Source: Synechococcus sp. Cruz-7E5 (GTDB taxonomy: Bacteria; Cyanobacteriota; Cyanobacteriia; PCC-6307; Cyanobiaceae). From it: 64,000 nt of DNA. The position numbers and the translations under genes were made by a program. Shown here piece after piece: positions 10,356 to 19,686 of this stretch. How positions within the stretch are numbered: the stretch's first letter is position 1; each line of letters opens with the position of its first letter. The stretch is taken from NCBI RefSeq assembly GCF_024345995.1, contig NZ_JAGQCE010000012.1, positions 1 to 64,000 of the forward strand. Reading direction: 5' to 3'. The notes beneath the pieces were generated by a model. The model worked only from the letters and a program-made list of their open reading frames with translations, was not told where the DNA came from and searched no databases.

Positions 10356-10675
10356 TTAGATCCCCAGATAGCGAGGTAGCCAGCGGTTGCGTTCCTCTGA
10401 TGTTTGGTAGGCGATCACGTAGGCCCATTCTGCCAGGATCGTTTTGATGTAGACGGAGTCGGCCTGAGGCCATACCGCTCGGCTTTGCCGTTGGTTTGCA
10501 GCGTATAGGGCTTGGTGCGGATGGGTTTCAGATCCAATGCCCGGCAGGCTTTTCGCCAATCCCCTGAGCGGTAGGCGGAGCCGTTATTCGACAGGATAAT
10601 CCGGCAGGTGATCCCCTGCTCCGAGAACCAACCGACTGCACTGGCCAGGAATCCAACAGTCGTTGCCTTTCTTGA
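10356..10675 (-). pseudogene. IS481-type transposase remnant
   Basis: The C-terminal part of a DDE integrase-core transposase can be read in two frames. The first frame gives TTVGFLASAVGWFSEQG, then LSNNGSAYRSGDWRK and PIRTKPYTLQTNGKAER. After AER the frame is lost and the rest resumes in another frame as LAEWAYVIAYQTSEERNRW to the stop. The segment where IS481-family enzymes have the second catalytic aspartate (SDNGSAY) reads SNNGSAY, so the active site is also altered. The 5' half is missing. It is a dead fragment. Confidence 0.75.
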
Positions 10676-10744
10676 TTAGGTAGCAAGCTCCGCCAGCAGG
10701 CCCTTCCTGTCTAAGTTGGTACGTATGTACCATGTTCGCTCGCC

Positions 10745-10945
10745 ATGGCCGTGAGTCGGATTCAGTTCCAGGCAGGCCTGTCGCTGCCCAAGTTCATCGA
10801 GCTCTATGGCACAGAAGAGAACTGCGAAGCCGCCCTGGAGCAGGCGCGCTGGCCTGATGGTTTCCGTTGCCCCCGCTGTGAGATCAGGGAATGGGACACA
10901 TTGCTTCAAGACTGTTATAAGGGATTGAGATCCTGCAAGCGCTGA
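10745..10945 (+). pseudogene. IS1595-type transposase, N-terminal fragment
   Basis: The 66-residue fragment starts with the zinc-ribbon region of IS1595-family transposases: FIELYGTEENCEAALEQARW, then FRCPRCEIREW. It stops shortly afterwards, where the second cysteine pair and the catalytic DDE domain should follow. It is a truncated remnant with a near-normal N-terminus, lying next to the IS481 remnant. Confidence 0.7.
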
Positions 10946-10970
10946 CACACCGAATGGCACATCTTCACCC

Positions 10971-11858
10971 ATGAAAAAAATCCGCATCACTCACGAGACG
11001 ATCTATCACTACAAGCAGCCGGTCACCTTTGGTGAGCACATGGCGTTGATGAGGCCACGTGAGGGGCACGATGTGCACATTGAGCGCGGGCTTGTTGAGA
11101 TTGAACCCAAGGCCTCGGTCCGGTGGGTTCGCGATCTTTATGCGAATTCGGTTGCTAAGATCGCTTTTGCGAAACCATCCAATAAATTACGAATTTTCAG
11201 CGAGGTAGATGTCGTTCTCTACGATGAGAAGCTAGTGAGGTGTCACGTTGATCCTGAGGCGATATCTTTTCCGTTTCACTACTCTCCAGATGAACAGTTA
11301 GGACTCGTACCATACCGACTTCCCAGTTTCTCGCAGGACGGTTTAGCGCTGAAGAATTGGATGTTTGACTTGCATCAGCCTGGGCAGGCTGTTGACACGC
11401 TCGAATTGTTGAACAAGCTCAACACCAGGATTTATGAAGCCTTTCAATACACGCGCCGCGAAGATCCAGGTGTCCAGTTACCGAGCGATACAATCGCCTT
11501 AGGTAGTGGATCTTGCCGGGATTATGCAGTGCTAATGATGGAAGCCGCAAGGTATTGGGGTTTGGCCGCGCAGTTTGTTACCGGCTATGTGCAAATGGGT
11601 GAAGGGCAGCACGGATCCACCCATGCCTGGACTGAAATTTATATCCCGGGCGTCGGTTGGCAAGGGTTTGACCCTACGAACAATAAACTCGCTGGTGATG
11701 AGCATATTTCGGCGGGCGTCGCTCCTCATCACGCCCAAGCCTCCCCGCTCTCCGGCTCATGGGCCGGACCTATCGATGCTTTTAAAAACATGGAGGTCTC
11801 CGTGCAAGTGGTAGCGCTCGATCAGGCACCTGACCATAACCGCACAGTCAAAGTATAG
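10971..11858 (+). CDS. Transglutaminase-like cysteine protease
   Basis: This 295-residue protein has the bacterial transglutaminase N-terminal beta domain (MKKIRITHETIYHYKQPV at its start) followed by a transglutaminase core. The catalytic triad is visible: cysteine in SGSCRDYAVLMMEA (about residue 181), histidine in STHAWTEIY (about 218) and aspartate in GFDPTNN (about 234). No signal peptide is apparent, so it is probably cytoplasmic. Family members are usually proteases or amidases rather than protein cross-linkers. It starts 25 nt after the IS1595 fragment, and codon use is less GC-rich than in the right half of the window. Confidence 0.9.
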   Translation: MKKIRITHETIYHYKQPVTFGEHMALMRPREGHDVHIERGLVEIEPKASVRWVRDLYANSVAKIAFAKPSNKLRIFSEVDVVLYDEKLVRCHVDPEAISFPFHYSPDEQLGLVPYRLPSFSQDGLALKNWMFDLHQPGQAVDTLELLNKLNTRIYEAFQYTRREDPGVQLPSDTIALGSGSCRDYAVLMMEAARYWGLAAQFVTGYVQMGEGQHGSTHAWTEIYIPGVGWQGFDPTNNKLAGDEHISAGVAPHHAQASPLSGSWAGPIDAFKNMEVSVQVVALDQAPDHNRTVKV

Positions 11859-11944
11859 AGTAAACGAATAACCCTCTTGGCGCTCATGTGACCATTCCGT
11901 GATTTCTCAACAGAACAAGTCTCTCGCAAATCTTACTATGCAGG

Positions 11945-12478
11945 TCACTGCCTGGATGTCAGTGTCACCCTGGAGACTGAAAGAGCGCGGGCAACCATTT
12001 GGCGTCTTCGGATGCGATTTCTTTCAAAAAGTAGCAAATCCAAAGGGCCCCAGAGTGTTACCCATCCTATAATCACAAGGCTTTCGCTGAGCACCAAGTA
12101 GAAGCGGTTTTTCCAAATCCCATGAAGGAACTCGCTGAGGAGAGTGAGAGCCACTACGACTAGAAATGCCCTCATAAGGCTGGCAAAGCCATTCCGTAGT
12201 ATTGCGCGAAATTCCTTGTCTGCCCACTCTGCTTCGGAGAGGAAATAGGATTGGACAGTAGATTCCACTTCTGCCCCTCTTGCGCTATCTGAGACAGGAA
12301 CGAGGATCTCAATCTCATACCCGTATATATGAGGATTTTCCTTGGCCTCCTCATATATCCAGCGGGCAACGTCGGGATGGATATGCGGCTGAATTAATGG
12401 TGTCCCACCGGCGTCTATCAGGCGATCAACGGAGACCACGGAAATTGTGATTCTGTTAAGATTTGCAGGAGCTGACAT
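11945..12478 (-). CDS. Hypothetical two-helix membrane protein
   Basis: I do not recognise this 177-residue protein. The N-terminal ~90 residues are soluble with an alternating beta/alpha pattern. Two hydrophobic segments follow (about residues 103-120, LMRAFLVVVALTLLSEFL, and 127-152). The C-terminus is strongly basic (RNRIRRRQMVAR), suggesting a cytoplasmic tail. It converges with the transglutaminase gene. The intact frame and amphipathic structure support a real gene. Confidence 0.55.
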   Translation of the reverse strand: MSAPANLNRITISVVSVDRLIDAGGTPLIQPHIHPDVARWIYEEAKENPHIYGYEIEILVPVSDSARGAEVESTVQSYFLSEAEWADKEFRAILRNGFASLMRAFLVVVALTLLSEFLHGIWKNRFYLVLSESLVIIGWVTLWGPLDLLLFERNRIRRRQMVARALSVSRVTLTSRQ

Positions 12479-13413
12479 TATTTAACAAGTCACTGGAAAT
12501 GCAAGTGCATCTGGCAGACAAAGCTGGTCTGAGCACCATTTCTCATCAATGTTGATACCAGGGGAGGGTCTGGATAGTTCATGAATCTAATCGCTCCAGG
12601 GTAAGGGGCATGAGTCACGGCAATGGTTACATTTTCAGAAATGCCATTTCCCGGATTATTCCTAGCTTGATTTGTAGCAACATATCTACATCCAGTTCGA
12701 GCCGGCCTCGGCAATAACAGCCTTAAGCCGAGATTTTGGCCGATCCAGGACTGCTCCAGAATTCTCCAAGCATGGTGGTCGTATTGTCTCAGGCTGATGC
12801 TCACTGTAAGTGGCAGCTACGGCCGATGCTTCGAGAAAACGTTCTTCTCAGAAGGTCCAGCAGCGAGTTGACGCGAGTCCTGAACAACGAAAGTGGCTGG
12901 GATCTTTCTCCTCCACCGCCCGCACTGCTCAATCAGACGCCACTGCGGCCCTCTTCCGGGTTGTTCGTGCACGCCACCCAGTTGACGGCCACTGGGTTTA
13001 ACCCGTGCGGCAAGTTAATAAAACAGTCCATCAATGGAGGGAGGACTGTGACCTTCTAGTAATTTTGGCCAATCCGCTCTGGCTGCTTCTCAGCATCGGT
13101 GACCAAGACGTTGTGCTGCTCCCGAAGTTGACCGTTCTCATGACTTAGGTTCTGGATTTACTCGCACCGAGCCAGGAACAGCGATCTGTCACTGGCGGGC
13201 CATGCCGGTCCGCTCGGATTTGAAATCCCACAAGAAGGGCTGGCCCTTGCAATAGGCCTCTGGTTGCTATGGAACTTGACATCAGGCTGCCGTCGACGTG
13301 CGGTCGCGTCGCTGATGGTGCAAGCTGTTCCAACCACAGAATGCCTGTTTCAAGTCTGTCGCTGAACAGTGGCTGATGGTCATAGGTAACATGACTGCTG
13401 ATTCCCGCCCAGG
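12479..13413. other. Gene-poor stretch, about 930 nt
   Basis: No supported gene. A GTG-initiated 63-codon plus-strand frame at 12810-13001 has protein-like composition but no recognisable domain. A minus-strand frame at 12490-12804 is similarly uncertain. Both could be decayed gene fragments, as seen elsewhere in this part of the window. Confidence 0.4.
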
Positions 13414-14613
13414 ATGCAGATTGAAAGTTTTGCCACCTTCAACATCGCCATAGTGGTGTTGGCAGTAGGCAAGTGGCTGAATCAGCGCTTAGCCCTGCTT
13501 CGTAACTACAACATTCCCGAACCCGTCAGTAGTGGCCTGCTGGTGTGCCTGCTGCTTGCCATCGTACACAGCGTCAGCGGTCTTGAGATCAGCTTCAACC
13601 TGGCCACACGCGATTTCCTGCTGCTGTATTTTTTCGCCTCGATCGGTCTGAACGCCGACATCAAGACCTTGGTATCAGGTGGACGCCCGCTGATAGTGCT
13701 GCTGTTACTGACCATTTTTTACACGGTGCTTCAGAATCTGGTGGGAGCGGGAGTGGCGACCGCGCTTGGGCTAAATCCGCTGCTCGGAGTGCTGGGAGGA
13801 TCGGTATCCATGGTGGGAGGCCATGGCACTTCTATTGCCTGGGCGCCTCGTTTCGTTCAGCGCTACGGAATTGACAACGCTCTTGAAATCGGCATTGCCT
13901 GCGCCACCTTCGGTCTGGTTCTCGCCTCGCTGATGGGCGGCCCAATTGCCCGCTTTCTGATCCGCAGAAACAACCTCAAGCCAAGCCACGACAAGGACAA
14001 TCTTTCGGAACAAGGCATCAACACCCCCTCCCGACAGGAAGAAGTGAGCTACTTCAGCCTCCTGCGAACTTTCTTCTGGCTGAACATGAGCCTGGTTCTC
14101 GGTGAAGGGATCTACCTCACCCTGAAGTCGCTTGGGGGCAATCTGCCCTTGTTCGTCTGCTGCCTCTTCGGCGCAATCCTCCTCACCAACACCGTGCCGC
14201 GCCTAGTGCGGATCCGCTGGCCGGCCCGCACCAGATCCTTGGCGATAGTTTCTGACATCTCACTTGGGATCTTTCTGACGATGTCCTTGATGAGCCTGCA
14301 GCTCTGGACGATCGCCGGGCTCGCCGGTCCTATCCTCTCCATCTTGGCCGCTCAGTTTGTAGTAGCCATCTGCTACACCTTGTTCCTAGTGTTCAGGGCG
14401 ATGGGAGGTAGTTACGACGCTGCGGTAATCTCCGCCGGGTTTTCCGGCTTCTCGCTTGGGGCCACCCCCACCGCGATGGCGAATATGGCGGCTGTGGCCA
14501 ATAAGTACGGCCCCGCTCCACAGGCCTTCATCATTGTCCCTTTGGTCTCTGGCTTCTTTGTGGACATCAGTAACTCCTTGATCATTCAACGATTCGTTAA
14601 CTGGCTGTCTTGA
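13414..14613 (+). CDS. gltS: Sodium/glutamate symporter GltS
   Basis: This 399-residue protein imports glutamate with sodium across the inner membrane. It shows the GltS pattern of two inverted repeats of about five helices. Each repeat has a glycine-rich re-entrant segment: GGSVSMVGGHGTSIAWAPRF (about residues 128-147) and SAGFSGFSLGATPTAMANM (about 350-368). The length fits the family. The cytoplasmic linker between the halves (about 188-215) is charged, as usual. No neighbouring gene is co-directional within 300 nt. Confidence 0.93.
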   Translation: MQIESFATFNIAIVVLAVGKWLNQRLALLRNYNIPEPVSSGLLVCLLLAIVHSVSGLEISFNLATRDFLLLYFFASIGLNADIKTLVSGGRPLIVLLLLTIFYTVLQNLVGAGVATALGLNPLLGVLGGSVSMVGGHGTSIAWAPRFVQRYGIDNALEIGIACATFGLVLASLMGGPIARFLIRRNNLKPSHDKDNLSEQGINTPSRQEEVSYFSLLRTFFWLNMSLVLGEGIYLTLKSLGGNLPLFVCCLFGAILLTNTVPRLVRIRWPARTRSLAIVSDISLGIFLTMSLMSLQLWTIAGLAGPILSILAAQFVVAICYTLFLVFRAMGGSYDAAVISAGFSGFSLGATPTAMANMAAVANKYGPAPQAFIIVPLVSGFFVDISNSLIIQRFVNWLS

Positions 14614-14938
14614 TATATTCGTCCAACGTTACCGTGCTTATTCAAGCATTGACAATTCTCGAAGCAGGTCGCTGTGGTTTGCTGGCTCATTATGCATCTA
14701 TTGTCTAATTGGCCGCCCAATGAGCCTGTTCGGACATCAAATTCTTGGATATTGTTGTCGATTGTATCGATGATGTGATTGATAGTGATTATATCACTTG
14801 TCAGCAACTGCTGAATTACAACAATGAATTTCATTCATTGTATAGTATCAAGCATTGACGGCAACATGATCGTCAGTGGCATCGTAGTAATCTGAGTCTC
14901 GGCTGAGAATGATACTAGAAAGTGAATGAGGACCTGTT

Positions 14939-15165
14939 GGCACCGATGTGGTTACGGAAACCACCGGCTACTTCCTCACCGATGCCAATTCCTGTGCCAA
15001 TATCGTGGTGGTGGTCAAGAAGTTGGCGCTCTTTCAAAAACTAGTTATGCCGAGTTATTGAGTGGGGTAAGCTACTACTTCTACCAGGGAGAGTACATCT
15101 TCTCTAATGCTTCCTGCACAGCCAGCCGCCCGGTCACGATCACCATAGTGCTGCATGACAACTGA
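14939..15165 (+). pseudogene. GAPDH (gap) remnant, frameshifted
   Basis: Two short frames together match the middle of glyceraldehyde-3-phosphate dehydrogenase. From 14939 one frame reads GTDVVTETTGYFLTDA, equivalent to the family's D-V-V-x-E-x-TG-x-F-L-T-D segment. From about 15049 another frame reads YQGEYIFSNASCTAS, equivalent to the catalytic-cysteine segment (Y-x-G-x-x-I-x-SNASCTT). About 25 codons between them are lost or scrambled, and nothing recognisable flanks them. This is a decayed fragment of a gap gene, with the catalytic cysteine still readable. Confidence 0.7.
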
Positions 15166-15336
15166 GTCGTATTAACAAATGTTAGATTACCAGGATTGCA
15201 ATAGGCAAAACAGTCATTTGAGGACTCATCTGCCTAATTTGTATGTAACGATATCTGCACTGCCATCAGCGTGGTTGAAAGCTAGATTGTCGATTTAGAG
15301 AAATCAAAGAAGTTCTGCGGAGGAATTTAAGTGAAT

Positions 15337-16446
15337 CTAGCCATACCAAGCTACTATGGCTGTAATGATGAATCCAATAAGAGCCACTCGTTGAAAGATC
15401 AGGTCCATTCTGTCAATTTTGACCACGGCCGCAGCCTTGCTATCTTCTGCGGCTTGTGAGTACACATTAGATCCCCATACGAAAAGGATAAAGAGTAGCA
15501 GTGAAGTTACATAGGAACAGGCATATATTGAATCGAGAAATGTCAGATAGCTCAGAGAGGGAATTTCTGCTTTATATGCCTGTTGCAGGAAAATCAAGGT
15601 AAGCAGTGCAGTTGAGGGAATCGCCAGGCGAATCTCACCAAGTTCCCCATCAAGTGAAGGCGCTAGCAGGACTATCAGCATAACAATCATAATCGGTAGA
15701 ATCCAGATCACAAAACTTGAAAATAGATCACTTTTCATTGTCACAGCAATTGCCAGCCGTGAAAAGCTGAGATTTTCCTGGCCCAAGCCCCAATCCGTTC
15801 CGTATGAGTGATTAAACGATATGAAGCGAACACCGCTGATATCGTACCCATTTATTGAAGCGTAACTTCCAAGTCGGCTATTTTTCTGATTCGGATCCGG
15901 CAGTAGTATTAGATTGCTGCGCTGGCGTGACAAAGCATCTGGCTTAACCTCAAGAACCACGGGCAACACAAGCTGCTCAAATGGTGACCGCCTTAAGTCG
16001 ACTGTAGGGATATAGAAATTCGCGGAAAAACGAAACAATTGATAGAAGTGGCCATTTGGCAATGCTACTGGTTCATGCGTATCCGTCTCAATTGCCGCTG
16101 CTGAAGAATTGACCACATTGACTAATTCCACCATCTCGGAAGGTTTAATCTTCTTTGAATCGATAAGATTCTGAACAGGCCCTGGCCAATCGAGCCAATA
16201 ATATCCTTCTGCGGAGAAGATCCGCTGTCTCAGGGAAAGACTGTGGAGGTTTTCGATGTAAGCACCGACTGTCACTCCAAGCCCATTTGTAGCAACTAGT
16301 TCCTGTTGCGGATTTACCGGTAAGGACCGCTCCTGAACCAAACCACGCTGCCCCACGCTCCAAAGAGGCAGCGCCAGCAGGAGCACGACACCAAAGGAGA
16401 ACAGCAGCATTCCCAGCCAGTGTCCAGCACCTCGAATTTGAGTCAT
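15337..16446 (-). CDS. Putative pentameric ligand-gated-channel-like membrane protein
   Basis: This is a 369-residue membrane protein. It has an N-terminal helix (about residues 11-29), a beta-rich extracytoplasmic domain of about 190 residues, then four hydrophobic segments near residues 235-255, 265-285, 300-325 and 348-368. The order (beta domain, three close helices, loop, final helix) matches prokaryotic Cys-loop-receptor relatives. The third segment resembles their M3 (SYLTFLDSIYACSYV). The GLIC-like ECD proline and aspartate pattern is weak. The extra N-terminal helix would anchor or act as an uncleaved signal. Any ligand or ion is unknown. It could instead be an unrelated beta-domain membrane protein. 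Confidence 0.5.
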   Translation of the reverse strand: MTQIRGAGHWLGMLLFSFGVVLLLALPLWSVGQRGLVQERSLPVNPQQELVATNGLGVTVGAYIENLHSLSLRQRIFSAEGYYWLDWPGPVQNLIDSKKIKPSEMVELVNVVNSSAAAIETDTHEPVALPNGHFYQLFRFSANFYIPTVDLRRSPFEQLVLPVVLEVKPDALSRQRSNLILLPDPNQKNSRLGSYASINGYDISGVRFISFNHSYGTDWGLGQENLSFSRLAIAVTMKSDLFSSFVIWILPIMIVMLIVLLAPSLDGELGEIRLAIPSTALLTLIFLQQAYKAEIPSLSYLTFLDSIYACSYVTSLLLFILFVWGSNVYSQAAEDSKAAAVVKIDRMDLIFQRVALIGFIITAIVAWYG

Positions 16447-16740
16447 TTACAATGGGAGCAAACGCATTCTTCCACGTTAATATCTTGTTGGATAATCTCT
16501 TGCAGTGTTACCAGTAACCATCCTCGGTGTCACCGATGTGTCTGGCAGCTCCTTGCCTTTGAACTGTTGGCTGCTGAAACTCTACATCGCGGTTGGAGAG
16601 GGGGAGCACCTGTTGTCACCCATAATTTCTGGTTGATTTCACTTTATAGCCAGTGGTTCATGTACACATGTCGAATGTTTATGTATGATGGCGCATATTG
16701 ACTCACGAGAGAATAGTGCTAAGGATATGGAATTCTGCAT

Positions 16741-17337
16741 TTAATGCATTCTACGATTCTTTCTCTCCTCAGGCTCAAAGCTGCTTTGCCGGAGAAAATG
16801 TGACAACTCGTAGTCCAACGGGCAGTAGCTGCTGGAGGCCTGCTTGACGATGTAGCTCAGGGCCCCAACCGGCTTTTCAATCAGCCTGACGTCGATCGTG
16901 CGGTCACGATCCAGGGCGCGAATTGCTTTGCGGAAGTGACCGTTGAACTCACGGCTCAAGGCTGCAACGCTGTCGTGTTCCGCAGGTGGTTGCGGAATCA
17001 ACAGGTGCGTATGAAAGCGGTTGGTCTCAGCGCTGCGCTCATGGCAGAAGTAGAGCGGAGGTGCCAGACCCACCCTGGCCTGTTTGATGCGGTTGTAGCC
17101 CCACACCCGCTTGAGCATGACGTTCTTGAAGTGCCTGGCTTCCCGTGTCACGCCGGCGTAATCACGTTGCTGAGTGGACCAGTGCCAGGTGACGATGTAC
17201 TTGGGCTCGACGCCATGCCGGAGTTCCAGCAGCAGGTGACGGAGCAGGGAGAAGGCCTCTGGAGTGTAGCTCTGCCAGTGATACTCCAGCTCCTGAAGAC
17301 GGCCAGGGGGAAGGCTGATGTGCTCAAGGACGTCCAT
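16741..17337 (-). CDS. Rep/HUH-endonuclease-like protein
   Basis: This 198-residue protein has the layout of small HUH replication or mobilisation endonucleases. An early strand reads PKYIVTWHW, a histidine pair occurs in NRFHTHLLIP, and a later tyrosine lies in YIVKQ (GALSYIVKQAS). In HUH enzymes the histidines bind the metal and the tyrosine attacks DNA. The central residue between the histidines is threonine rather than a hydrophobic residue, so the assignment is tentative. An in-frame extension to 17532 adds 65 Pro/Ser/Thr-rich residues and is probably not coding; another ATG is at 17397. It lies at the left side of the element carrying ArdC, a sigma factor, an ATPase and an integrase. 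Confidence 0.5.
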   Translation of the reverse strand: MDVLEHISLPPGRLQELEYHWQSYTPEAFSLLRHLLLELRHGVEPKYIVTWHWSTQQRDYAGVTREARHFKNVMLKRVWGYNRIKQARVGLAPPLYFCHERSAETNRFHTHLLIPQPPAEHDSVAALSREFNGHFRKAIRALDRDRTIDVRLIEKPVGALSYIVKQASSSYCPLDYELSHFLRQSSFEPEERKNRRMH

Positions 17338-18449
17338 GACGGCTGAGTACTTACGGACAGCTGCGCTGGTTGGCGTGGGGCAAGGGGACGTGTACATGAA
17401 TAATGAATGCGAAGGTGAATGTGAAGTGGTTGGTGGATGGAGCGAGCTGGCCCTGGTGGCGCTTTGGCATCTTGTAGGTTCATTGCTAATCTTTTTACTA
17501 GTGCCCCTATTATCTTTAGTGCTAGATATCATACAGGGCTTCTTGCTGATTCTCTTATTAGCTATCTAACAATAAAGTAATAAATCTACCGGATTGACCT
17601 GCCCTGTTGACCATGACTCTGGTGCCATCGCGAACTTGCTTTGTGGGCCAGGCCTGGAGGGTGCGTGGGTTCCTTGGGAATCGAGGATTTCCCGTGTGTG
17701 TAGATGCTATGTAACTAGCAGGCGTGATTCCTCACGTCCGCTGTTTGCTCTTCAGGGGGATGCGTCCTTACTGGCCAGCCCTCTTAACTGGTCAGAAATC
17801 CTGGACTTGATTCCGCTTATGTGTGCTGTGGTATCGCTTGAGTTGTGGGAGTTGGGATGTAGGTTGAGATTCAGGTGTTGGAGTGCTGCTCGGGTTGCTT
17901 TAGGGTTCGTTTCGGTTTAGGTGTTGAGAAGATATCGATGTGCTTTGTCGCGTGAGGCGGTGTCTGCACACCTCAAGAATATAGCAGGGAGGATCCAGAA
18001 TCAAGACGATTGTCTTCCTGTCTTTGTTTTCTGGGTGTTATCCAGGGTTTCGCTATGCAGCAATTTCTGTTGTTGGTTTGATCGGGTTGGCTTGCACACC
18101 AGGGCTGGTTTGCTGCAGTAACTCCTTATCCGATAGTCCGGGTGTGCAAGTGATCCCCGTGGCACTTCCCCCCTTCCTCCATTCCCCCTCTTTGCTGATA
18201 TCCCTGTGGTGGATTGGGCTTTGGTGGGGGCAACAAGGGAGGAATTGGTTTCCTCCCTTTCCCCCATTCGCTCTGGCAAAGCTTGAGGGGAGCGCACGCA
18301 GGATTCCTCAGCATGCGCGGCCGCACAAGGGTTTCACGAGCTGGCCCGCCATCGGTACGTGACACCCGGGGAACTTCTGCAGGGCCGAGCTCCATGGCCA
18401 GCCCTTGCTGCTGGCCGCGCTGGTGCTTCGGGTCCTGCGCTGCTGCCCG
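17338..18449. other. Gene-poor stretch upstream of ardC copy 1
   Basis: Several frames are open on both strands (for example 17594-17920 and 18024-18362 on plus) but none shows a domain, and composition drifts from AT-richer on the left to GC-rich on the right. I find no RNA gene. It may hold the left boundary of the integrated element. Confidence 0.4.
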
Positions 18450-19436
18450 ATGGGTGCCACCAAATCCTCAACCCGCTCTCATTCCACCTCCAGGTTCAAA
18501 CCTGGGGGTTCTGGACAGGCAACGTCAACCGAGAAGCTGGTGGAGTCTTTGATCCAGCTGCTCGAGGCAGGCACCACACCTTGGCGTAGGGAATGGAATG
18601 CCAGTGGCGGTGGCCACCACGTCAACCTGCTGTCTGGTCATCGTTACCGGGGCGCCAATCCGATCCTGCTCACGCTCGGGATGCACCTGCGGGGGTCGGC
18701 ATTGCCCTACTGGTGCGGGTTCGCTGAGGCCAAGGCTCTAGGGATCTTCCCCCGTAAGGGCAGCCAGGGGATCCGGATCCTCAGGCCCCAGGTCAACCAC
18801 TCAGGTACCGGGGGGTCGGATACGTCGGACCCCTCGGATGCGACAACTGGATCCAACTGTGCAGGCGGTACCCCTGCAGAGCGGACATGGGTCAGTTTCC
18901 GCCCCGTGGTGGTCTTCAACGCGGCTGATCTCGATGGAGATGGCCTGGGGGATCTGATCTCAGAGCGGCAGCGGGAAGCTGGGTTGATTGCCAGGCCTGA
19001 GCCGGATCGCCTTGCTGCTGCAGAAGCTGTGCTCAGTGGCTGGTCCGTTCCTGTCGCTTACGGAGGGGAGCGTGCCTGTTATTTTCCCCAGATCGATCGG
19101 ATCCAGCTGCCCGAGCGGCAGGCGTTCCACTCAGCTGCAGGTTTCTATGCTACTTGGGCGCATGAAGCAATCCACTCCACCGGTCACCCCAGCCGGCTCA
19201 AGCGAGATCTGAGCGGTCGTATGGGCTCGATGGCCTATGCCCGTGAGGAGCTGGTGGCCGAACTGGGGGCGGTGCTGCTGGGAGACCGGCTGGAGATCGG
19301 CAGTGCGATGGAGAACCATGCCGCGTACCTAGGGCATTGGATCGAGCTGCTCAAGGAAAACCCGCAGGTGTTGTTCCAGGTGCTGGGTGAGGCCAGGAGT
19401 GCGGTGGAACTTGTAGCACCTGAGCCTGGGGTTTGA
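18450..19436 (+). CDS. ArdC-type anti-restriction protein, copy 1
   Basis: This 328-residue protein has an N-terminal ssDNA-binding domain (about residues 28-110, with SLIQLLEAGTTPWRREW and SGHRYRGANPILL) and a C-terminal zincin-like metallopeptidase domain. The latter carries HEAIHSTGH (about residues 235-243, an HExxH zinc site) and AREELVAELGAVLLGD. ArdC proteins bind single-stranded DNA and protect entering DNA from restriction on mobile elements. The paralogue at 50443 is closely similar through both domains. Unlike it, this copy has an inserted low-complexity stretch (GTGGSDTSDPSD, about residues 115-130). The ATG at 18450 aligns with the start of the other copy. Confidence 0.85.
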   Translation: MGATKSSTRSHSTSRFKPGGSGQATSTEKLVESLIQLLEAGTTPWRREWNASGGGHHVNLLSGHRYRGANPILLTLGMHLRGSALPYWCGFAEAKALGIFPRKGSQGIRILRPQVNHSGTGGSDTSDPSDATTGSNCAGGTPAERTWVSFRPVVVFNAADLDGDGLGDLISERQREAGLIARPEPDRLAAAEAVLSGWSVPVAYGGERACYFPQIDRIQLPERQAFHSAAGFYATWAHEAIHSTGHPSRLKRDLSGRMGSMAYAREELVAELGAVLLGDRLEIGSAMENHAAYLGHWIELLKENPQVLFQVLGEARSAVELVAPEPGV

Positions 19437-19440
19437 GGGG

Positions 19441-19686
19441 GTGTTGATTGCTCCTGCTGCTGTCAGGCGACCCACTATGCCGTGGTTCGGACCACGACGA
19501 TTGGTCCACAATAGAAGTCTCGACCGGCTCCCGTTTCCCCCAGAAATCCAATTTGAGAAGGAGAGCTACGATGAGTGCCTTATTCGTGGAGAATCATTGG
19601 CGGAACAGGCAATGGCCATTAGGATGATTTGTGAATCCCCTTATTGGTCTGCTGGGCCGCTCAATACCTACCACGAATACCAATGA
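19441..19686 (+). CDS. Small hypothetical protein coupled to a nucleotidase
   Basis: The frame encodes up to 81 residues; the C-terminal half (from about FEKESYDECLIRGESLAEQ) has protein-like amphipathic composition, while the first 30 residues are Arg/Pro-rich and may be outside the gene. The stop codon overlaps the next gene's ATG in an ATGA arrangement, which supports translation of this frame. The function is unknown. Confidence 0.4.
   Translation: MLIAPAAVRRPTMPWFGPRRLVHNRSLDRLPFPPEIQFEKESYDECLIRGESLAEQAMAIRMICESPYWSAGPLNTYHEYQ

Noticed and set aside
12490-12804. Minus-strand frame with TadE-like flavour
   Set aside because: The similarity is only in composition, with no helix or motif; it may be a decayed fragment.
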